A stretch of 64,000 bases of DNA from CAVTYH01 sp963738835 (GTDB lineage: Bacteria; Planctomycetota; Planctomycetia; Pirellulales; JADZDJ01): contig CAVTYH010000005.1 of assembly GCA_963738835.1 (NCBI GenBank), positions 62,001 through 126,000 of the forward strand, written 5' to 3'. The notes under the pieces are model-generated. The model worked only from the letters and a program-made list of their open reading frames with translations, searched no databases and was not told the DNA's origin. Positions 36,176 through 44,638 of this stretch are shown here, in pieces. Within the stretch, counting starts at the first letter, position 1. Every line of letters begins with the position of its first letter. A program made the position numbers and the translations under genes.

Positions 36176-36538
36176 GTTCCTAAACTCCAATCCATGAATG
36201 AAATCGGAAACAAGGCGTGATTCTCACACCTTGTGCGTTAGTAGGTCGGTTGACCAGGCAGGATGGCAAGAAGGGAGAGCCGCCGTCTCCTTCGGCTCCA
36301 ATACCACGATTAGCTATCGGCCCCGGCCTTCAGAGGAATTCATCCCAAAGGTGGCAAAACAGGCGGGCTGGGCACTTGCTTTACGGCAAGAGCTTGAAAC
36401 CTTGCTGATTGTGCCACGTAAGATGCTGGCACAGTGGTCGAAGAGAGCCGTGGCACATCTCGGAGAGCATTAATATGATCGATCGACGAGTTCGTCTTGG
36501 ATCGAGCTGCCGTGGTCAACTCGCGCTCCAAAGGGCGG
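36176..36538. other. Upstream region of porin copy 2
   Basis: No gene. It holds the second copy of the structured element (36272-36370) and probably the porin promoter between 36370 and 36500. I see no convincing -35/-10 pair. It is bounded by the 3' end of ftsY. Confidence 0.5.
36272..36370 (-). promoter_or_regulatory. Conserved structured element upstream of porin copy 2
   Basis: Partner of 34229-34330. GAGCCG (36277-36282) pairs with CGGCTC (36293-36298), and CGAT/ATCG lies at 36307-36319. The order and spacing of conserved blocks are the same as in copy 1, despite several substitutions in loops and linkers. That is what selection on structure would leave. Confidence 0.5.
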
Positions 36539-37576
36539 CTATTGCACTAAGCCCTCGAACATCGCATCGACAAACTCGGCGGGCCGAAAAACCGCTAAAT
36601 CTTCGGCCTTTTCACCGACGCCGACCAGTTTCACCGGCAGCCCAAATTGCTGACGAATCGGCACAATCACGCCCCCTTTGGCCGTGCCGTCGATTTTTGC
36701 CAGCACAATGCCAGTACATTTTACCGCTTCGGAAAATCCTCGCGCCTGACTGATTCCGTTCTGGCCGGCGGTGGCGTCGAGAACCAACAGCACTTCGTGC
36801 GGCGCTTCAGGAATTTGCTTTCCAATGACGCGGTGAATCTTAGAAAGTTCCGCCATGAGATTCTGTTGCGTTTGCAGCCGGCCTGCGGTATCGACGATGC
36901 AGACATCCGCTCCCATGTCGAGCAACTTTTTGACCGCGTTAAAGGCAACGCTCGCAGGGTCGCCACCCGCTTCACCTTTCACAATGTCAGCTCCAAGAGT
37001 TCCAGCCCACCATTCCAATTGCTGCACTGCTGCTGCCCGGAACGTGTCGCCGGCACCCAGCACCACCTTTTTTCCCTGGGATAGGAAATGTTTCGCCAGC
37101 TTGGCGATGCTCGTGGTCTTGCCTGACCCGTTCACACCGCAAACCATGATGACCGTAGGACCCGTTTGCGCCAGGTGCAGCGGAGCTTCGTCTTGGGCCA
37201 TCAGTTGTTTCAGCTTATCTTTGATGACGACCAGCACTTCCTCCATATGCACCACGCGAGCGCGAAACTGGGTGCCGATTTCCTCGACAATCTGCTTCGC
37301 GGCGGCCGGGCCCATGTCGGTTCGCACCAAAATGCGGCTCAAATCTTCGAGGAATGCCTCGTCAACCAGCCGGCCTTCGCTCTTGAATAGATCGCGAATG
37401 TCGGTCCGCAGCAGCTGCTTGGTCTTCGTCAGCCCTTGTTTGAGCCGCGCAAAGAATCCACTCTTTGGCTGATCGCCTTCGTCCGACATATCCTGCGTCT
37501 CTACGTCGGCCGCAACTTCGGTTTCGGCCGCCTGCTCTACCGTTGGCGATTTTTTGAAACGATCGAGAATGCCCAT
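36539..37576 (-). CDS. ftsY: Signal recognition particle receptor FtsY
   Basis: 345 residues from the ATG at 37576 (MGILDRFKKSPTVEQAAETE). It docks SRP-ribosome complexes at the membrane. A short acidic N-terminal part is followed by the N domain and the G domain: P-loop GVNGSGKTTSIAKLA, GDTFRAAAVQQLEWW, DTAGRLQTQQNLM, and AKIDGTAKGGVIVPI. The long acidic A domain of enteric FtsY is much reduced. It is the last gene of ribH-nusB-ftsY on the minus strand. Confidence 0.95.
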   Translation of the reverse strand: MGILDRFKKSPTVEQAAETEVAADVETQDMSDEGDQPKSGFFARLKQGLTKTKQLLRTDIRDLFKSEGRLVDEAFLEDLSRILVRTDMGPAAAKQIVEEIGTQFRARVVHMEEVLVVIKDKLKQLMAQDEAPLHLAQTGPTVIMVCGVNGSGKTTSIAKLAKHFLSQGKKVVLGAGDTFRAAAVQQLEWWAGTLGADIVKGEAGGDPASVAFNAVKKLLDMGADVCIVDTAGRLQTQQNLMAELSKIHRVIGKQIPEAPHEVLLVLDATAGQNGISQARGFSEAVKCTGIVLAKIDGTAKGGVIVPIRQQFGLPVKLVGVGEKAEDLAVFRPAEFVDAMFEGLVQ

Positions 37577-37579
37577 GGG

Positions 37580-37720
37580 TTGAGAATGACGAATGACAAA
37601 ATTCAAATGACGAATGAATCACCAATGCCCAAACACCAATAATCAAACCGTGAATGGTCGCGTCAATTGGTTATTGGAATTTGGTCATTCTTTCGTCATT
37701 CGTCATTCGAATTTCGTCAT
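37580..37720. repeat. AATGACGAATGAC / TTCGTCATTCGAA spacer repeat
   Basis: Left-hand phrases such as GAATGACGAATGACAAAATT are mirrored by right-hand phrases TTTCGTCATTCGTCATTCGA, around a central part with ACCAATAATCAAACCGTGAA. It occupies the 140-base nusB-ftsY spacer inside the operon and is more A/T-rich than the genes. Confidence 0.55.
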
Positions 37721-38130
37721 TTTTCCTTCCTGTGTCCTTCCAAAAACTTGTCCAAAATCCCATTCACAAATTGTGCGCTTTGTGCAGAGCCGAATCGCTT
37801 GGCAAGCTCCACGGCCTCGTTGATCGCCACCGCTCCGGGGGTCTGCGAGAACAGAATCTCGTAAGCGCCCATGCGCATGACGTTCCGGTCGGTTGCCGCC
37901 ATCCGCTCTAAACTCCAGTTGTCGGCGGTGCGCGTCAGCAGCGCGTCCAACTCCGAACGGTTCCGCCGCACGCCATCAATTAACGAACGGGCAAACACAA
38001 TCCGTTCTTCATCGCCAAGCAGTCGTGAGCGCAGAAAAACATCGAGCCCCTGCGGCTCCTGGCCGGCGTTCAAATCGTCCTGATACAGAACCTGCAGGGC
38101 GACTTCTCGTGCTCTTGATCGCTTGGCCAT
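37717..38130 (-). CDS. nusB: Transcription antitermination protein NusB
   Basis: 137 residues, the normal size. NusB binds boxA RNA with NusE during rRNA transcription. It is all-helical, with RSRAREVALQVLYQDDLN at the start and AATDRNVMRMGAYEILF, AINEAVELAKRFGSAQSAQF and VNGILDKFL at the end, all family signatures. The frame is intact. It lies 46 bases after ribH. Confidence 0.93.
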   Translation of the reverse strand: MAKRSRAREVALQVLYQDDLNAGQEPQGLDVFLRSRLLGDEERIVFARSLIDGVRRNRSELDALLTRTADNWSLERMAATDRNVMRMGAYEILFSQTPGAVAINEAVELAKRFGSAQSAQFVNGILDKFLEGHRKEK

Positions 38131-38176
38131 ATTGAAAGACGATGAACGATAAGCGCAGATTGAAGCGACTTAGCGG

Positions 38177-38710
38177 CTATCGGCGCGTGTTCGCCTCCAG
38201 TTTCCTCAGCAGACTGACCATTTCCAACGCCGCTTCTGCACATTCAACTCCTTTATTTCCAACCGCCTTTTTTCCGTCGGTTGCGGCCGCCGCTGCCGCA
38301 TCCTTGTTGGCTACGTTGCCGCCAGCGCGTTGGATCGCTTGTTCTACCGTATCGCAGGTTAGCACCCCGAACAATACCGGTACGGCGTGCCGCAAACCCG
38401 CTTCGGTAATTCCCAGGCTCACCGCTCGATTGATATGCTGATCGTGCGAAGTCTCTCCACGAATGACCGCTCCTAAACACAATACCGCCACATAGCGTCC
38501 GCTGGCCGCCATTTGATCGGCGATGAGTGGAATTTCAAACGCGCCGGGCACCCAGGCCACGTCGATGCCATCTTCCGCTATGCCGGCCGACACCAGCGTT
38601 TGCACGGCGCCGTCGAGCAGCTTCGACGTGATCGATTCATTGTACCGCGACACCACAATGCCGTAGCGGCCGAATGCGGCGTCGTGTGGATTGCCATGAA
38701 ATTCAGGCAT
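38177..38710 (-). CDS. ribH: 6,7-dimethyl-8-ribityllumazine synthase
   Basis: 177 residues from the ATG at 38710. It makes lumazine, the penultimate step of riboflavin synthesis. Landmarks are VVSRYNESITSKLLDGA, WVPGAFEIPL, CLGAVIRGETSHDQHIN (catalytic His) and PVLFGVLTCDTVEQA. The usual RAGGK..NKG region has an insertion of about ten residues that is mostly alanine (ANKDAAAAAATDGKKAVGNK), making the protein longer than the usual 150-160. Confidence 0.93.
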   Translation of the reverse strand: MPEFHGNPHDAAFGRYGIVVSRYNESITSKLLDGAVQTLVSAGIAEDGIDVAWVPGAFEIPLIADQMAASGRYVAVLCLGAVIRGETSHDQHINRAVSLGITEAGLRHAVPVLFGVLTCDTVEQAIQRAGGNVANKDAAAAAATDGKKAVGNKGVECAEAALEMVSLLRKLEANTRR

Positions 38711-38884
38711 GGAGACAACTGGGGAATGTGGATGGGGAGTGCGCAGGGGGCTGGCATCAATATATAGCCCGACCATATCGGTCGGGAGTTCTCGCGAAAC
38801 GATTATTGACGATCCGCCCGGCCGAAAGAAGCCGCTGTAAATTCATCCGCCGACAAAAACTGGTTTCGCGGAGGGCGGCGATTC

Positions 38885-39937
38885 TTATTCCATCTTCAAA
38901 TCCGCGGGCTTGACACTTTTTACGAAGCCCTTGGTTTTGAAAGGCGACGGCTTGAAATTGCCGACCAGATCGACGTTTCCGGCACCTGGGATTTTGCTCT
39001 CGAGTCCCAAACACCAGTAAGCGGCGTTCACCAGCAGACGGCGGAAGGCTTCGTTTTCCATGTCTTGCGAGCAGCCCATGGTGGTAGTGAACACGCGACC
39101 AACTTTGCCGCTACCGTCCGGTGCGGTGTAAGTTTTCGTCCAGGCGACGGGCATCATCGGATCGTTTTTTTTGCCCTCGACCGGTTTGGAATCGCAGGAA
39201 AGCCCGTCAATTACCTGTCCTAACAACAACGGCTGGCAATCACCAGGAAGCGGCAAATTGACGCCATAGACATCGGTGATCAGACAAATGTCGCCGCTTT
39301 TGATGCCGTGCAGAATTGGATTGCCTTCCATGCCTGGCGCAATCAGGGCCTTCGTGCCTTCTTTGCCGTGGGCACCATGATGGTTGACCCACGTCTCGCC
39401 AAGCACTTGTTTGCCAAAGCCTTTTTCGAAGCCGGGCTTTTTGCTGTTATAACTGTATTTGGCGAACGTCTTTGTGCCGTCTTTGATGTTGAACGCATGC
39501 GTGGCGGTGCGGATGCCGATGACCGGCTTGCCGGCGTTCAAATAATCGACGACGTGCTGCATCTGCTCGTCAGGCAGATCGCGAAAGCGGGTGAACACAA
39601 TCATCAAATCGGCGGTCCTGAGCGTTTCCAAACCAGGAATGTTATTCAGCACGTCGGGATCGATCTCGCCCGTAGTCGGATCAACGGCGAACAGCACGGT
39701 GCATTTGAAGCCGTGGCGCTTAGCGAGAATTTTGGCGAGCTGCGGCAGCGCCTCCTCAGAACGATATTCTTCATCGCCGCTGACGAGCACAATATGCTTC
39801 CCCTGCCCTGCCCCGCCCGCGCCTTCATACACGACCCACGGATTGTTGGCAGCGATCGCGATTTGCCGATCAAAACAGCCCGCGACGATGGCGACCAAAA
39901 GGACAACAAATGCTGAAGTCATCCGACGGCGATTCAT
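38885..39937 (-). CDS. Secreted ThuA-domain protein
   Basis: 350 residues with an N-terminal hydrophobic export signal (about 8-28; VAGCFDR could serve as a lipobox). The ThuA fold is a glutamine-amidotransferase-like Rossmann domain found near sugar-degradation genes. Visible are VLVSGDEEYRSEEALPQLAK, IVFTRFRDLPDEQMQHVVDY, PVIGIRTATHAFNI and VNHHGAHGKEG. The C-terminal part has GRVFTTTMGCSQDMENEAFR. It is followed on the same strand side by the leucine-rich repeat and oxidoreductase genes. Confidence 0.83.
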   Translation of the reverse strand: MNRRRMTSAFVVLLVAIVAGCFDRQIAIAANNPWVVYEGAGGAGQGKHIVLVSGDEEYRSEEALPQLAKILAKRHGFKCTVLFAVDPTTGEIDPDVLNNIPGLETLRTADLMIVFTRFRDLPDEQMQHVVDYLNAGKPVIGIRTATHAFNIKDGTKTFAKYSYNSKKPGFEKGFGKQVLGETWVNHHGAHGKEGTKALIAPGMEGNPILHGIKSGDICLITDVYGVNLPLPGDCQPLLLGQVIDGLSCDSKPVEGKKNDPMMPVAWTKTYTAPDGSGKVGRVFTTTMGCSQDMENEAFRRLLVNAAYWCLGLESKIPGAGNVDLVGNFKPSPFKTKGFVKSVKPADLKME

Positions 39938-40083
39938 ACAAGCTTTTCCCTAGTTGAATTTCCAAAATAAACCACGGGGGAGCACCGGGATCATGGTGGG
40001 TTCACCAGACAACGGAATCGGAATGCAATGAATCCAATCTTCTTCTCATGTTCCCCGTGCCCCCGTGGTTATTGCTGTTTCTC

Positions 40084-41340
40084 CTACCGCGTGATTTCCA
40101 CATTCGGGAGCGCTGCTTCGAGTTTTTTCACGCCGTCGCCCGTGACATGCGTGAATTCCAGGTCGAGTGTTTTCAGCTTTTTTAGTGCGTGCAGACGTTC
40201 TAGACCCGCATCGGTCGTGCCGGTCGCCTCGAGATTGAGCGTGGTAAGTTTTGGCAGCGCAGCCACGGTTTTCAGCGCCTCGTCTGTGATTTTCAGACCC
40301 TGCAAATTCAGCGATGTAAGTTGCTTGAGCGGCGCGAGTTTCGCGACGCCGGCGTCGGTCACATTCGAGTCCCACAAATCGAGCTGCTCCAAGCCGGTGA
40401 GCGCCGCCAGGTTTTCCGGCCCAACATCGTGGAGTGGAGTTTCACTCAGGGCCAAGATTTTCAGATTCGTCAGATTCTTGAGATGTGCAAGGCCCGGGCC
40501 TTGGACGGCCGTGGCGCGGAGATCCAGCCGTTTCAGCTTGGTAAGATTCTCGAGGGCCGCAAGTCCGTCGTCGGCGACGGCGGTGCGCAGTAAGTACAAT
40601 TCGTCTAATCCTGACAAATCGGCCATGCCGCGCATACCGGCGTCGGTCAGCCGCGTATCTTCCATCCACAGCCCCTTCAGCTTGGGAAAGCGGCGGATGG
40701 TTTCCATCGCACCATCGGTGACTTCCGGGCTGCGAATTTTCAGGCGTTCCAAATTCACCAGTGGCGAAAGCTTGCGAACACCGGCATCGCTGATTTTCAT
40801 GCAGCCGCGCAGATCGAGCATGCGCACACCGCTGAGTGGGGCGACATGGTCCATCGCCGCGTCAGTGAGATTGTTGAACAAGAGCAGCAACTGTTCGAGT
40901 TTCGGAAAGTGGTCCTTCAGGTTCGCCAGGCCTTCGTCAGTCAGCCGCGAATTGCGCCGCAGGCTAAGCATTGTGACCGCTGGCAAATCGTGCAGAGCCA
41001 GAACGCCGGCATTGGAGAGTTCCGTGTTCTCCAGCGTCAGTTGCTTGACATTCTTCAATCCGCACACCAACGGCACGCTGCGGTCGGTGAATTGCGAACC
41101 GACAATGACCACTGTTTCCAATTTCGGCAGATCGCGGAGCTGGGCCAGCTGAGCATCGGAGAAATCGGAGTCCGTAAAATCGACGCCCGTGATGTTGCCT
41201 TGACCGTCGAGCGTTACTTCGGCGTAGATTTTTTCGAATGCTTTGGCGGTGGCCGCTTGATCGACAGGCGCTGCTGCATACGACATAACGGCCGCGCCAA
41301 GGGCGACAAACAGCGATAGTATCACGGTGCGAAATATCAT
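40084..41340 (-). CDS. Secreted leucine-rich repeat protein
   Basis: About 418 residues from the ATG at 41340 (MIFRTVILSLFVALGAAVMS), with a signal peptide ending near SYAAAP. From about residue 60 to the end there are about 14 repeats of roughly 24 residues, with the pattern L..L..L..L.L..T.ITDAGL. Examples are LVNLERLKIRSPEVTDGAME and LKQLTSLNLQGLKITDEALK. This is the cysteine-containing/GALA-like LRR class. It is probably a binding scaffold in the periplasm or at the surface. The partner is unknown. Confidence 0.85.
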   Translation of the reverse strand: MIFRTVILSLFVALGAAVMSYAAAPVDQAATAKAFEKIYAEVTLDGQGNITGVDFTDSDFSDAQLAQLRDLPKLETVVIVGSQFTDRSVPLVCGLKNVKQLTLENTELSNAGVLALHDLPAVTMLSLRRNSRLTDEGLANLKDHFPKLEQLLLLFNNLTDAAMDHVAPLSGVRMLDLRGCMKISDAGVRKLSPLVNLERLKIRSPEVTDGAMETIRRFPKLKGLWMEDTRLTDAGMRGMADLSGLDELYLLRTAVADDGLAALENLTKLKRLDLRATAVQGPGLAHLKNLTNLKILALSETPLHDVGPENLAALTGLEQLDLWDSNVTDAGVAKLAPLKQLTSLNLQGLKITDEALKTVAALPKLTTLNLEATGTTDAGLERLHALKKLKTLDLEFTHVTGDGVKKLEAALPNVEITR

Positions 41341-41428
41341 GGCGGTAAATCCCAGCAGTCCCCTCACCCCTCCCTCTGCCGCGAAGGGGAGAGGGAAGGC
41401 GTGAATGAGGGGCGATGTGTGTGATAGC

Positions 41429-42895
41429 TTACAGCGAGTAGCCGGCGCGGAACACGGGTTTGATGATCTCGGCCACTTCAGGGGCGTTTTTCGCCGTCAG
41501 GTTTTTGGCGTCCCACTCAATTTTCTTGCCCGGCACGTCGGGCTCGGTGGCGGTCCAAATCGCCAGGTTGCCTAGCAGCACGGTTTCAGTCAGCGGCACG
41601 GCGTAGTTGGGGAAGTTCGACATCGCCGGTTCGCCACCCTTGATGGCCGCCACCCATTCGTTCCAGTGGCCGGGCGATTCGGGGAAATCGACTTGAATTT
41701 CTTCCAACCCGTTGGAGAGTTGAATTTTGCCTTCGGCGTAATCGCCGGGAGCGTACATCATTCCTTTTTCACCGACGACAATGCAAGCGCTGTCGGAATA
41801 TCGCGGGCGGCGGGCCGCTTTCTTTTCTTCCGGCTTTTTGTCGTCGGCAGCTTGGGTGTCGCTGTCCCCTTTCTTAGCGTCGCCGTCGGCCTTGCCGCTC
41901 TTGCGTCCAGACTTCGTGTTTTCTGGCTCGGGCTTGAAGTTGGCTAAAAGTTCCATCGGCTTCACGGCACCGTCGGTCCAAAACAATTTCAAGTCTGGGT
42001 GCCGATCGGTGGCGGCGAACTCATAAGTGATGCGCGATTTGCTAGGATAGCTGTCGCGGTTATGGCCGGTGGTCACCGCTTGCACGCTGGTCGGATTGCG
42101 CAGATCGAGCGCCATGAACGGCATATTTACGGTGTGACAGGCCATGTCGCCTAGCGACCCGGTGCCGAAATCCCACCAGCCGCGCCAGTTGAATGGGTGA
42201 TAACTATCCGCGAATGGCCGATAGTGCGCCGGACCCAAATACAGATTCCAATGCAGGGTGCTTGGCGCCGCTTTGGGTTCCGCGCGAGAAATGCCTTGCG
42301 GCCAGATCGGGCGATTGGTCCATACGTGAACTTCTTTTACCGGCCCCAGCAAGCCGGCTTTAATCATCGCTGCGCTGTGCCGCAGATTGCTGTTGGCGGT
42401 GTGCTGATTGCCCATTTGTGTGGCGACTTTTTGATCGCGCGCAATCTGCCCCAACATGCGGGCTTCCCACAAACTGTGCGTGAGCGGCTTTTGCACGAAG
42501 GCGTGTTTACCAAGTTTCATGGCGGCGGCGGCGATGACCGCATGATTGTGATCGGGCGTGCTAACAGTGACCGCATCGATGCCGTCGGCCATTTCGTCGA
42601 ACATATCGCGCCAATCTTGATAGCGCCGGGCACCGGGATGGGCATCGCCAAGTTTGATCAGAACTTTGTCGTCCACATCGCACAGGGCTACGACGTCGCC
42701 AAAGCGGGAGGCATCTTTCGCTTCTTCTTGCCCTTTGCCGCCGACGCCGATGCAAGCGAAGCGAAGTTTTTCATTGGGGCTGGTGCTCTCAGCGGCCGGT
42801 GCGCCGCTGATCCAATAGCCGCTACCGGTCAGGCCCACTCCCGCCAGGGCCGACGTTTTAAGAAACTCACGTCGAGAAGCTTGTGAACGCTGCAT
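41429..42895 (-). CDS. Gfo/Idh/MocA-family oxidoreductase, Tat-exported
   Basis: 488 residues with a GGGAGGA ribosome binding site. The N-terminus SRREFLKTSALAGVGLTGSG is a twin-arginine signal. The NAD(P)-binding Rossmann domain begins FACIGVGGKGQEEAK. VSTPDHNHAVIAAAAMKLGK and VQKPLTHSLWEAR follow; the usual E of the EKP motif is Q here. A Lys/Asp/Glu-rich insertion (about residues 325-370) interrupts the second domain. Such exported oxidoreductases usually act on sugars or cyclitols. The substrate is unknown. Confidence 0.88.
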   Translation of the reverse strand: MQRSQASRREFLKTSALAGVGLTGSGYWISGAPAAESTSPNEKLRFACIGVGGKGQEEAKDASRFGDVVALCDVDDKVLIKLGDAHPGARRYQDWRDMFDEMADGIDAVTVSTPDHNHAVIAAAAMKLGKHAFVQKPLTHSLWEARMLGQIARDQKVATQMGNQHTANSNLRHSAAMIKAGLLGPVKEVHVWTNRPIWPQGISRAEPKAAPSTLHWNLYLGPAHYRPFADSYHPFNWRGWWDFGTGSLGDMACHTVNMPFMALDLRNPTSVQAVTTGHNRDSYPSKSRITYEFAATDRHPDLKLFWTDGAVKPMELLANFKPEPENTKSGRKSGKADGDAKKGDSDTQAADDKKPEEKKAARRPRYSDSACIVVGEKGMMYAPGDYAEGKIQLSNGLEEIQVDFPESPGHWNEWVAAIKGGEPAMSNFPNYAVPLTETVLLGNLAIWTATEPDVPGKKIEWDAKNLTAKNAPEVAEIIKPVFRAGYSL

Positions 42896-43096
42896 GGCCT
42901 GATTCCTCCCTAAAGTATTTTGCAGTTACCGGCGCACTTTCCCTACGAGAATGATAACATGATGCGAACATGTAATTCCAGCATCTGGCCGGGTGCCGTA
43001 AAATTTGCATGGCGTGGGGGTGCTTTATCGCGGTCGGGGGACCGTGAAAACAGCGGAAGAGCAATCAGCCGCAAAAATCCGTGAGGGATCGTATTT

Positions 43097-44488
43097 ATGG
43101 CCGGTCGATCTAAGTCGGGCTCCGCAATGGCAAATACATCGGCTCCGCCCATGTCGTTGGATTTGTACCTTCGACTGTCGATCATGATGTTCTTGCAGTA
43201 CGCCATCTGGGGCGCCTGGGTTCCCATTTTGCTCCCATTTTTGGAGTCGCGAGGATTGCAGCCGGGGCAAATCGGCATTATTGCCGCCGTCGGCGCGCTG
43301 GGGGCTGTTTTTGCGCCGTTTGTCGCCGGCCAAATTGCCGATCGATATTTTTCCACAGAGCGATTTCTGGGCATCAGCCATCTGTTGGGCGCGGTGCTGG
43401 TTTGGAAGCTGGCGTCGGTGGAAAAGTACGAAGAGTTTCTCTGGTACTCGCTCATCTATTCGATTCTGTATACGCCTACGTTGGCGCTCACCAATTCGTT
43501 GGCGTTTCATCATATGCCCGATCGCGATCGCGACTTTAGCAGACTGCGGCTCTGGGGCACCCTGGGCTGGATTATCGCCGGCATTGCGGTCGGCCAGTGG
43601 CTCTTGCACATGCACACGCCCGAGGGCCTAACTGGCGCGACGCTCGCTCAACACTGGAACGCGGGCCGGGCCGACGCGTTCAAACTCAGCGCCGTGCTGG
43701 GCGCCATCATGGGCGTCTACTGTTTCTTCCTGCCCCACACACCGCCGCAAAAAGGCAAACGGGCCAACGCCACGTGGGAAGCGCGTGACGAAATTCAGCG
43801 CAATGCAAAACTGATGGCCCTGTTTCTGTTTTCCGTGGTCATCAGCGTCATCCATCAGTTTGCCGCCATCCACACGTCCGATTTCCTGACGCAATACCAG
43901 ACCAAGGCAGAAGGGTTGGTGAATTTTTTCAACAATATTTTTGGCGTGGGCGGCGGTGGTTTGATGACCATCGGGCAAATCTCGGAAATTGTCATGCTGG
44001 CCACCCTCCCCTTTTTTACCACACGCTTTTCCAAGAAATCGCTGATGATCGTGGGCCTGCTCGCTTATGCGGCGCGGATGGCACTTTTCGCATATGTGGA
44101 ACCTATTTCCGCGGCGACCGGAATTTCGCAAATCCTGGTGCTGATGTGCGGCCTGGCGATGCATGGCATTTGTTTCGGATTTTTCATCGTCTTGGCCTTC
44201 ATGATTATCGATGAAGAAACCACTCCCGATGTCCGCGCCAGCGCCCAATCTTTGTACAACGTGGTGATTTTCGGCGTCGGCATTATCGTCGGCAGCCCCA
44301 TCGCCATGGGCATTTTAGTCTGGGCCAAAGCCACGGCCGCCGCGGCTGCCGGCACCGCAACGACCGGCGCCGAAACGGCCAATTATTTCCCGGCCTTATT
44401 CAGCGTCATGATGTGGGTTTCTCTGTTGACGCTGGCTGCTTTCCTGTTCCTGTATCCAGGCAAGGATACAGGTTCAAAATCCGAATGA
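43097..44488 (+). CDS. Nucleoside:H+ symporter (NHS)-family MFS transporter
   Basis: About 463 residues with 12 hydrophobic segments. The first (LYLRLSIMMFLQYAIWGAWV) and the motif GQIADRYFSTERFLGISHLL match the NHS family of the major facilitator superfamily, which takes up nucleosides or, in planctomycetes, probably sugars. FHHMPDRDRDFSRLRLWGTL and the C-terminal FLYPGKD are also typical. An alternative ATG lies at 43127. It is divergent from the Tat-exported oxidoreductase, suggesting uptake and oxidation of a shared substrate. Confidence 0.85.
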   Translation: MAGRSKSGSAMANTSAPPMSLDLYLRLSIMMFLQYAIWGAWVPILLPFLESRGLQPGQIGIIAAVGALGAVFAPFVAGQIADRYFSTERFLGISHLLGAVLVWKLASVEKYEEFLWYSLIYSILYTPTLALTNSLAFHHMPDRDRDFSRLRLWGTLGWIIAGIAVGQWLLHMHTPEGLTGATLAQHWNAGRADAFKLSAVLGAIMGVYCFFLPHTPPQKGKRANATWEARDEIQRNAKLMALFLFSVVISVIHQFAAIHTSDFLTQYQTKAEGLVNFFNNIFGVGGGGLMTIGQISEIVMLATLPFFTTRFSKKSLMIVGLLAYAARMALFAYVEPISAATGISQILVLMCGLAMHGICFGFFIVLAFMIIDEETTPDVRASAQSLYNVVIFGVGIIVGSPIAMGILVWAKATAAAAAGTATTGAETANYFPALFSVMMWVSLLTLAAFLFLYPGKDTGSKSE

Positions 44489-44638
44489 CAAATGAAATTC
44501 CAAACTCTGCGAGGCTGTGAAAGATTTGGCGAACGTCCGGATTGCGCTCCCGGGATGGGCAGCCGACGAGATTGATGAAACCAGCTGATCGTGCGCTCGA
44601 TGAATCAGCGACATTTTCCTAAACCGTGTTCCACCAAG

